NCBI RefSeq assembly: GCF_016458235.1
Contig: NZ_JAEMHK010000001.1
Coordinates: 62,001-126,000, forward strand
Direction: 5' to 3'
Source: Geomonas propionica
GTDB lineage: Bacteria > Desulfobacterota > Desulfuromonadia > Geobacterales > Geobacteraceae
Length of the DNA stretch: 64,000 nucleotides
Shown: positions 58,051-64,000 of the stretch, one piece after another
Layout: every line of letters begins with the position of its first letter
Numbering within the stretch: position 1 is the first letter of the stretch
Translations under genes and position numbers: made by a program
The notes under the pieces: generated by a model
Seen by the model: the letters and a program-made list of their open reading frames with translations, nothing else
What the model was told of the DNA's origin: nothing
Database searches by the model: none

Positions 58051-58587
58051 ATGGCCAGACTGTTCATAGCCATCGAATTACCTGAGGACATCAAGGCCAC
58101 TCTGTCATCGTTCAACGCAGAAATTCCCGCGCTGCGCTGGGTCCCATCGGACCAGGTCCACCTGACCCTGCGCTTTTTGGGGGACGTCCTGCCCCAGACC
58201 GTTGCCGTGCTCAAGAAGAATCTTGCCGCCGTCAGCTTTACCGCCTTTCCGCTCACGCTGCGCGGAGTGGGACACTTCCCAACGCACGGGCACCCGAGGG
58301 TGCTCTGGGTCGGGCTGGAAGGGTCCCGGCCGCTGCTCGCCCTGCAACAGCAGATAGAATCCGCCGTCACCGGCACCGGCATCCCCCCCGAGGAGCGCGG
58401 CTTCTCGCCCCACATCACCCTGGCCCGCATCAAGGAGAACGCCACCGCCGAGGTGACGCACTTTGAGGCCTCCCACCGCATGCTTAGTTTTCCCGCTTTC
58501 AGCGCGGAGGGGTTCATCCTCTTCTCCAGCGTCCTGACCCCAAAGGGGGCCATCCACCGCAAGGAAGCAATCTACCGCTGCAGCTAA
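58051..58587 (+). CDS. thpR: RNA 2',3'-cyclic phosphodiesterase (ThpR/LigT-like)
   Basis: 178 residues from ATG 58051 behind CAGGAGTTTAACC; the upstream in-frame extension runs through the serS promoter and is rejected. Both HxTx motifs are present: HLTLRFLG (about 38) and HITLARIK (about 125), the catalytic pair of the 2H phosphoesterase superfamily. It opens 2',3'-cyclic phosphates in RNA and can act in tRNA processing, fitting its place next to serS and tRNA genes, though that pairing may be chance. Confidence 0.92.
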   Translation: MARLFIAIELPEDIKATLSSFNAEIPALRWVPSDQVHLTLRFLGDVLPQTVAVLKKNLAAVSFTAFPLTLRGVGHFPTHGHPRVLWVGLEGSRPLLALQQQIESAVTGTGIPPEERGFSPHITLARIKENATAEVTHFEASHRMLSFPAFSAEGFILFSSVLTPKGAIHRKEAIYRCS

Positions 58588-58734
58588 GTCGGGTGCCCGC
58601 TTCGCGCACGCTCGCTGAAGCACGTGGTCGCTGCACCACGGACGGGATTCGGTCAAATTTTTGTCGGAGTGATTTTTACCGGATGCCGGTGCGCCGGGTC
58701 AACCGGTCACCTGCGCGGGAAGGGATAAGCGTCG

Positions 58735-58764
58735 GCCCGGAGGGAAGGTCCCCCCGGGCCGGGT
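58735..58764 (-). terminator. Stem-loop after the flagellin gene
   Basis: On the minus strand GGCCCGG.GGG and TCCC.CCGGGCC pair in a stem just after the stop at 58771. It lacks a strong T-run, so it may protect the mRNA 3' end more than stop transcription. Confidence 0.5.
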
Positions 58765-58770
58765 TGAGGT

Positions 58771-59589
58771 TTAGAAGAGTTTGAGGACGGACTGTGCTGC
58801 CTGCGAAGACATCGAGAGCGAGGTGGTACCCAAGCTCTGACGGGTCTGCAGCATCAGCATGTTGGCGCCTTCCTGGTTCATATCGGCCAGTGTCAGGTTG
58901 TCGGCGCCGGTTTGCAGCGTGTTCACCATAGCATCGGTGAAGCTCTGGCGAGTGGTGATGATGTTCAGGTTTGCCGCCAGGGTCTGGGTGTTGGACCTCA
59001 AGGTCGAGATCGCGGTGTCCATCTTCGCCGTGTCGGTGGTGATGTCGGAGTTGGTAGCCCAAGCGCCGCTTGCGCCGGAGAGGCTCAGGCCGCTTGCGTT
59101 GCCCAGGAAGCCGACGACGTCGAGGCTGGAGCTTGCGTCTTCGTTGAAGTTAACGGTCAGCGTGTTGGTGGAGCTCAGCAGGTTCAGGCCGCGGTACCCC
59201 GAGTCGGAGGAGATGTTGTCGATCTGGCTCCGGATGGTGTCGTACTGGGTAGCCAGTTTCGACCTGGTCCCGGTGTCGCTGGTGGAAAGTGCGGACTGGG
59301 CGATACCTTTGGCGGCGTTGATCAGGCCGGTGATGGCCGTGATGCCCGCGTTGGTGGCGCCAACCGTCTGCACCGCCTCCGACATACCGTCCTTGCGGTC
59401 GGACAGGTCGCTGGCGCGCTGGTTCGCGTTCTGAGCTGCGAAGTAGTTGGTCGGGTTATCAAGTGCACTGTTCACCTGCTTGCCCGAGGACAGCCTCTCC
59501 TGCGTTCTGTTCAGAAGCTTGCTGGTCCCTTGGAGGTTGAGGAGGTTAGTCCTCATTCCTGCTGTTAAAGAAATATCGCTGGTTGACAT
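58771..59589 (-). CDS. Flagellin
   Basis: 272 residues with conserved flagellin ends: N-terminal DISLTAGMRTNLLNLQGTSK and QERLSSGKQVNSALDNPTNY, C-terminal LGTTSLSMSSQAAQSVLKLF. The variable middle is small, so this is a short flagellin with few surface loops. No other flagellar gene is nearby and no sigma28 promoter is seen in the right direction, so it is an orphan copy. A flagellin-like filament with another role, such as attachment, is possible. The 395-bp upstream gap 59590-59984 has no gene that I can support. Confidence 0.9.
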   Translation of the reverse strand: MSTSDISLTAGMRTNLLNLQGTSKLLNRTQERLSSGKQVNSALDNPTNYFAAQNANQRASDLSDRKDGMSEAVQTVGATNAGITAITGLINAAKGIAQSALSTSDTGTRSKLATQYDTIRSQIDNISSDSGYRGLNLLSSTNTLTVNFNEDASSSLDVVGFLGNASGLSLSGASGAWATNSDITTDTAKMDTAISTLRSNTQTLAANLNIITTRQSFTDAMVNTLQTGADNLTLADMNQEGANMLMLQTRQSLGTTSLSMSSQAAQSVLKLF

Positions 59590-59984
59590 GGTGTTTCCCC
59601 CTTCTGGTTTTTGGTTCCGGCTTTCTTGCCGTTTTTTTTTACTGCGGCCGATAAGGGAGACCCTGTTTTCACCATGTGTGCCGTTTTTGAGTCGCAGGCG
59701 AGGCCATAAGCTTTCCTCGCCCCCCTCCTGCTCCGGGCAGTCAACTGCAGGCGCGGCAACAACACGCGTTATTCCGATGTCTTATTAGGTTGGAGCGTGG
59801 GAAGGCGACTGGGGGGAAGGGGGTGGGAAAAAAATTTACCTTTGGGAGCCGTGCGTTCGCCAGTGTAACGGCCGGACAGGGAATTCGGGGGTGAAGTCAA
59901 AAAACCGTCGCCACGCACCCCTGCATCAGCGGCCGCGCTGTCAAAAATAATGAAGACGCCGCGGCATCAGCATAAATGAGGAAG

Positions 59985-60689
59985 CTACTCCGACTTGAGT
60001 CGGTACCCCACCCCCGCCTCGGTCAGGATATGACGCGGACGGGATGCGTCGGACTCGATCTTGCGCCTGAGGTTACTGATGTTGACCCGGAGGACGTGGG
60101 GCTGCTCCAGGTAGGCCACCCCCCAGATCTGCCTGAGGATCTGGCTGTGGGTCAGCACCTTTCCCGCATGGGTCACCAGCATCCGCAGCAGTTCATACTC
60201 CGTCGGGGTGAGTTGCACCTCTTCCCCCCGCACGGTCACCCGGCGGTGGGGCAGGTCGACCCGGAGCTCGCCCGCCTCGAACACAGGCTCCGGGGCCTGC
60301 TGCAGCGAGCGCCGTAAGACGACCTTGATCCGGGCCAGCAGTTCGCCGATGCCAAACGGCTTGGTGAGGTAGTCGTCGGCTCCGGCATCGAGCGCCTGCA
60401 CCTTCTCGTCTTCGCGCTCGCGTACCGAGATGACGATGATGGGGACCTGGGACCACTCGCGCACGCGCCGGATCACCTCGACGCCGTCCAGGTCGGGGAG
60501 CCCCAAGTCCAGGAGGATGACGTCGGGACGCACCCCCACCGCCGCGGCCAGTCCGGCATGCGCGCTGTCGGCGAGGTGCACCGAGTAGTCACCGGTATCG
60601 AGTGCCGTCTTCAGGAAACGCTGGATGGCGACCTCGTCATCGATCACCAGCACCCGCGGCAGGTTGGTCTTTTGTTCCTCACCCTTCAT
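59985..60689 (-). CDS. KdpE-like response regulator
   Basis: 234 residues. Receiver domain with VLVIDDEVAIQRFL, phospho-Asp in VILLDLGLPDLDG and Lys in YLTKPFGIGELLARI. Winged-helix DNA-binding domain with LTPTEYELLRMLVTHAG and HVLRVNISNLRRKIE, ending GVGYRLKSE, the KdpE hallmark. The start overlaps the kinase gene by 11 bp. No kdpFABC genes are in the window, so it may act on the transporter gene upstream. Confidence 0.88.
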   Translation of the reverse strand: MKGEEQKTNLPRVLVIDDEVAIQRFLKTALDTGDYSVHLADSAHAGLAAAVGVRPDVILLDLGLPDLDGVEVIRRVREWSQVPIIVISVREREDEKVQALDAGADDYLTKPFGIGELLARIKVVLRRSLQQAPEPVFEAGELRVDLPHRRVTVRGEEVQLTPTEYELLRMLVTHAGKVLTHSQILRQIWGVAYLEQPHVLRVNISNLRRKIESDASRPRHILTEAGVGYRLKSE

Positions 60690-62250
60690 CGGCTATCCCT
60701 TCTGCCGCGATACCAAGCGGCACCTCCACCACGATTCTCAATCCCTTCCCCTCCCGGCGCTCGGCCCGGATCGAGCCGCCGTGCGCCTCGACGATGCCCC
60801 GGCAGATGGAGAGCCCGAGCCCCGTCCCCCCAACTACCTCGGGAACCGGGGTCCGGTAGAACTTCTCGAAGATACGCGCCAGGTCCGCCTCGGGGACTCC
60901 CGGCCCGCGGTCGGCCACGCCGATTTCCAGCCGTTCTCCCACCACCCTGGCCGCGATCTCCAGTTCCCCGCCGGCCACGGCGTGCTTCAGGGCGTTGTCC
61001 AGCAGGTTCACCAGGACCTGGAGCATCAGCACGAAGTCCAGAGAGACCAGGGGGAGTTCAGGGGCCAGTCGCACCGAAACCGCTATCCCCGCGAGGCGCG
61101 GCTCCACCGTCGCCAGTGCCGTCCCGATCAGGTCCTGCACGTCGCACGGCTCCTTCTTCAATTGCAGCACGCCGGCTTGCAGACGGGTCATGTCCAGCAG
61201 GTTGCCGACGAAGCGGTTCAGACGGGCCGCCTCCTCGCGTGCGGTCTGCAGTAGCTCGTCGCGCGAGGCCGTGTTGAGTTTATCCCCCTCTTCGAGCACC
61301 GCGCTCAGTGCGCCGGTGATGGCGGTGAGCGGGGTGCGCAGGTCGTGGGAAATCGAGTTGAGCAGGGCGCGCTCGAGGTTTTCCCGCTCCTTGAGGATGC
61401 GCGTCTCCTGGGCCTGTCGCAAAAGACGCAGCCGCTCCAAGGCCATGGCGATCTGGGTAGCGTAGGTATTCAGCAGCCGCTGCAGTTCCACATCGAGCCC
61501 CACGTCGTGCTCTTCCAGCCCCAGCGCCAGCACCCCGTGGGTCTCCGCCAAGGCCTTGAGCGGGACGTAGGTCAACCGGTCGCTGCCATAGGAATCGGTC
61601 CCGGCTCCGGCCAGTCGGCGGGAGCGCAGGCACCACTGGGCCACCAGCAGCGTCTCCGGGACCATGGTGAACCCTTGGCTCGCCGCGGCCAGCGCCAACT
61701 CCTCTTCCGGCCCAAGGATCAGCGCCACCTGGCCCCCCAGCGAGTCCTCCAGATTGGCAACCGCCGCCTTGGCAAGGGAAGCCGTGTCGGTCGCGGCGGC
61801 AAGGTCGCGGCTTAGCCGGTACAGGCTCGCGGTCTGCCGTTCACGCACCCTGAGCGCGTCGAGGCTTTCCCGCGCCTTGGCCACCAAGGAACTGATCACG
61901 AGCCCAACCGTGAACAGGGCGAGGAAGGTGACCAGGTATTCCTTGTCGGCGATCTGAAAGGAGAGGCGGGGCGGCACGAAAAAGAAGTCGAAGGCCAACA
62001 CACCCAGCAGGGCACTCAACAGCGCCGGTCGGCGCCCGAGAAAAAGCGCCGCCAGTACCACGACCAGCAGGTAGCCCATTACCATGTTGACCGGGGAGAG
62101 GTATGGCCGGGCCTGGTCGCACAAAAGCGTGGCCAGCGCCACCAGTGCCGACGAGGCTGCATAGCCAACCGCTCCACCGTACCATGCGGAGTGAGGCCTG
62201 CTACGCAGTACGGCCGTCTCTAATGTGGATGTCCCATCACTCTTACTCAT
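60679..62250 (-). CDS. KdpD-like (C-terminal half) sensor histidine kinase
   Basis: 523 residues. Begins with the four-helix DUF4118 membrane domain of KdpD (YAASSALVALATLLC, VVVLAALFLGRRPALLSALL), followed by a GAF-like region, then HisKA (NSISHDLRTPLTAITGALSA) and HATPase (LVNLLDNALKHA, GGTGLGLSICRGIVEAHGG). The N-terminal KdpD sensor and USP domains are missing, so it is a truncated form of the type often separated from kdpFABC. It lies 76 bp downstream of an APC-type transporter and overlaps kdpE. Confidence 0.88.
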   Translation of the reverse strand: MSKSDGTSTLETAVLRSRPHSAWYGGAVGYAASSALVALATLLCDQARPYLSPVNMVMGYLLVVVLAALFLGRRPALLSALLGVLAFDFFFVPPRLSFQIADKEYLVTFLALFTVGLVISSLVAKARESLDALRVRERQTASLYRLSRDLAAATDTASLAKAAVANLEDSLGGQVALILGPEEELALAAASQGFTMVPETLLVAQWCLRSRRLAGAGTDSYGSDRLTYVPLKALAETHGVLALGLEEHDVGLDVELQRLLNTYATQIAMALERLRLLRQAQETRILKERENLERALLNSISHDLRTPLTAITGALSAVLEEGDKLNTASRDELLQTAREEAARLNRFVGNLLDMTRLQAGVLQLKKEPCDVQDLIGTALATVEPRLAGIAVSVRLAPELPLVSLDFVLMLQVLVNLLDNALKHAVAGGELEIAARVVGERLEIGVADRGPGVPEADLARIFEKFYRTPVPEVVGGTGLGLSICRGIVEAHGGSIRAERREGKGLRIVVEVPLGIAAEGIADEG

Positions 62251-62326
62251 ATTTCGAATCTAACAGAACTACCCGGCCATACAAGCGGTCTTGCCACCTT
62301 TTCGGGAACCGTTACCATGCCCGGCC

Positions 62327-64000
62327 TCAGATGCTCACCCGTATCGGCAGGATCACCGTGGTGAGGCCGTCCCACTGCAGGCGGCGCTGGATGGCGAAGG
62401 CGGTCTCGTTGTGCAGCATCCGGTGGTAAAACTTTTCCAGCCGGAAGGTCAGCTGCCCGGTGAATACGGTGCAGCGTGGGTATTCCTCGCCGAGCTCCCT
62501 GCAGATCGCGACCACGCTCTCCACCACGTCGGTTGCCACCGCCAGCCGGTAGTCGGCGGCAAAGCCGAGCCTTCGTGCCAGCGTCACGTACTTCACCAGC
62601 CCCTGCTGCACCGACCTCTCCAGCGCCTCCAGTTCCTCCGCCCCCTTGAAGGAGCCCGAGTCGATGACCGCGACCGAGACGAAGATCACGTTCTTGTAGG
62701 TCTTGGGAAAGGTGGTGAGGATTGACAGCAGCGTGTGCACCCCGAAACCAGAATACGCAGAGACGAGCTGTATCGCGGTGGGTTCGTTACGCGCAGGGGC
62801 CGCTTCGTTGACCGGGCCAGTAGTCGGGAAATCGAGCAGCGCCTCGTCCAGTTGCTCCATCCCCTTGCGTACCGACTGATAGTGCCCCCTGATCAGGTAG
62901 CAGATGCCGATCACCACCGACGTGATCAGTAGCGTAAGCCATCCTCCTTCGGTGAACTTCTCTACCGTGGTCACCGCGAGGATGGTAGCGCAGAGGACGA
63001 GTCCCACCAGGTGTACCGAGAGGTGGCGCAGCCACTGCGGGTCCTCCTGGCGCCGCTTGATGTAGAAGCGCGACATACCGAGCTGTGACAGCGAGAAGGT
63101 GAGAAAGACGTTGATAGAGTACATGACCACCAAGGCCGAGACGCTGCCGCCGGTGTAGATGAGCAGCAGGATCGAAGCCACGCCCATGAGAACGATACCG
63201 TTACGCATGGTGAGACGCACCGAAAGAGCCGCGAAGCGGTGCGGCAGCCAGGAATCGACCGCCATGTTGGACATCACCCGCGGGCCGTCGACGAAGCCGG
63301 TCTGGGCTGCGACCAGCAGCAGGGCCCCTTCCGAAAAGATCGTGATGAAGGCGAGGGTTCCGCCCAGCGGCCAGTCGGCAAAGAGCGCGTCCGCCAGCAC
63401 CGAGTTGAGCGTTTTCCCCTCCACCGGCCTGATACCGATCAGGGTGTAGCAAAGAAAGAGCAGCCCCGCGGTAAAGGCCAGGGAGCCGGCCATGTACATC
63501 ATGGTCCTTTTGCCGGTCTGCACCCGTGGCTCGCGCATGATCTGCAGGCCGTTGGAGACCGCCTCGATCCCCGTGTAGGTGCCGCCCCCCAGGGAATAGG
63601 CGCGTAAGAAGAGCATCATGATGCCGAAGGCCCCGATGCTCGACAGGTCGTGGGAAAGCCCCGCGTGGAAGTCGGCGGCCAGCGGCACGAAGCGGTCGGT
63701 ATGGGTGAAGATGCCGTCCAGCAAAAGGAGCACATGCGTCCCAACGAACACCATGAAAATGGGAGCCATCACGGCGATGGATTCCTTCACTCCCCTGATG
63801 TTGAGGACAATCAGCAGCACGGCAAGGAGGCAGGCCACCTCGACCTTGTAAGCGTGGTACGGCTTGGGGATGTAGCTGAACAGCGCATCGACGCAGGAGG
63901 CGATGGATACGGTGATGGTCAGGACGTAATCCACCAGGAGAGCGCTGCCGGATACTACGCCGGCGTTTTCGCCCAGCATGTGCGTCGCCACGATGTACCC
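62327..64000 (-). CDS. APC-superfamily potassium transporter, KimA-like (5' end cut by window)
   Basis: At least 558 residues are visible and the frame runs off the right edge. About 9-10 helices are seen (AFGIMMLFLRAYSLGGGTYTG, AFITIFSEGALLLVAAQTGF, LVVMYSINVFLTFSLSQLGM), followed by a soluble C-terminal tail (TFPKTYKNVIFVSVAVIDSG) like the cytoplasmic domain of KimA/YdaO potassium importers. The KdpD/KdpE-like pair downstream on the same strand fits potassium control. An amino-acid permease is the alternative. Confidence 0.8.
   Translation of the reverse strand, partial: GYIVATHMLGENAGVVSGSALLVDYVLTITVSIASCVDALFSYIPKPYHAYKVEVACLLAVLLIVLNIRGVKESIAVMAPIFMVFVGTHVLLLLDGIFTHTDRFVPLAADFHAGLSHDLSSIGAFGIMMLFLRAYSLGGGTYTGIEAVSNGLQIMREPRVQTGKRTMMYMAGSLAFTAGLLFLCYTLIGIRPVEGKTLNSVLADALFADWPLGGTLAFITIFSEGALLLVAAQTGFVDGPRVMSNMAVDSWLPHRFAALSVRLTMRNGIVLMGVASILLLIYTGGSVSALVVMYSINVFLTFSLSQLGMSRFYIKRRQEDPQWLRHLSVHLVGLVLCATILAVTTVEKFTEGGWLTLLITSVVIGICYLIRGHYQSVRKGMEQLDEALLDFPTTGPVNEAAPARNEPTAIQLVSAYSGFGVHTLLSILTTFPKTYKNVIFVSVAVIDSGSFKGAEELEALERSVQQGLVKYVTLARRLGFAADYRLAVATDVVESVVAICRELGEEYPRCTVFTGQLTFRLEKFYHRMLHNETAFAIQRRLQWDGLTTVILPIRVSI

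Noticed and set aside
59645-59656. GCCGATAA, a sigma28-type -10 box near flagellin
   Set aside because: It is on the plus strand, pointing away from the flagellin gene, and has no TAAA 15 bp upstream.

Overview
The window reads as a contiguous piece of chromosome from a high-GC Gram-negative bacterium. The content (many c-type cytochromes, TonB/LolA/PagL outer-membrane functions, GH57-DUF3536 next to TreZ, KdpD/KdpE-type regulators, dispersed GC-rich palindromes) suggests a Desulfuromonadota member of the Geobacter/Geomonas type. That placement is inference from gene content; no rRNA or other taxonomic marker is present.

Layout. 1-4.1 kb (minus): alpha-glucan/trehalose pair, GH57-DUF3536 (cut by the left edge) and treZ, behind a sigma70-like promoter. 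4.5-9.4 kb: ferritin-like stress protein, two very small genes, a three-domain LigD, a DUF1328 membrane peptide and a PPK2. 9.7-14.9 kb (plus): an unusual respiratory operon whose first gene fuses an NrfD/ActC quinol module to a complete cbb3-type oxidase subunit I, followed by a diheme CcoO-like subunit, a CcoS-like protein, two small membrane proteins and an ActE-like monoheme cytochrome. Its 5' end lies inside a dispersed repeat. 14.9-22 kb (minus): TonB receptor, YfiR, a YfiN-like GGDEF-EAL protein and a GspE/MshE-type ATPase with tandem MshEN motifs, a candidate c-di-GMP make/sense operon. 22.5-25.1 kb: CpxA/CpxR-like two-component system with a helically phased box array, and a divergent PAS-like Cys-rich protein. 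25.4-28.4 kb: multicopper oxidase and a small unknown protein.

28.8-48.4 kb (plus): the centrepiece, a tightly packed 20-gene operon for an aryl-polyene-like lipid or pigment. An aromatic amino-acid ammonia-lyase and an adenylate-forming ligase would supply and activate an aryl starter. Two ACPs, four ketosynthases with intact catalytic residues, two active-site-less chain-length-factor-like partners, a ketoreductase, two dehydratases and a thioesterase would build the chain. A CrtI-like FAD oxidoreductase and a B12-binding radical SAM enzyme are unusual tailoring candidates, and an acyltransferase, LolA, MMPL pump and DUF3261 lipoprotein would move it to the outer membrane. A PagL-like deacylase follows. 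A convergent four-gene operon (49.4-54.1 kb: GT2-DUF2062, deacetylase-methyltransferase fusion, hydrolase, LpxL-type acyltransferase) probably supplies further lipid/sugar tailoring.

54.3-64 kb: two lipoproteins behind an 18-bp perfect palindrome; a mixed mRNA/tRNA unit (serS, two tRNA-Ser, a DUF2155 lipoprotein gene, two tRNA-Arg); ThpR; a lone flagellin; and a KdpD/KdpE-like pair downstream of an APC-type (KimA-like) transporter cut by the right edge.

GC-rich palindromic repeats occur about a dozen times, at least twice inside coding sequence (ligD linker, ccoS-like gene), but I see none inside the 19.5-kb polyene operon, where the only repeat overlaps the final stop codon. I found no CRISPR array, transposase or prophage.
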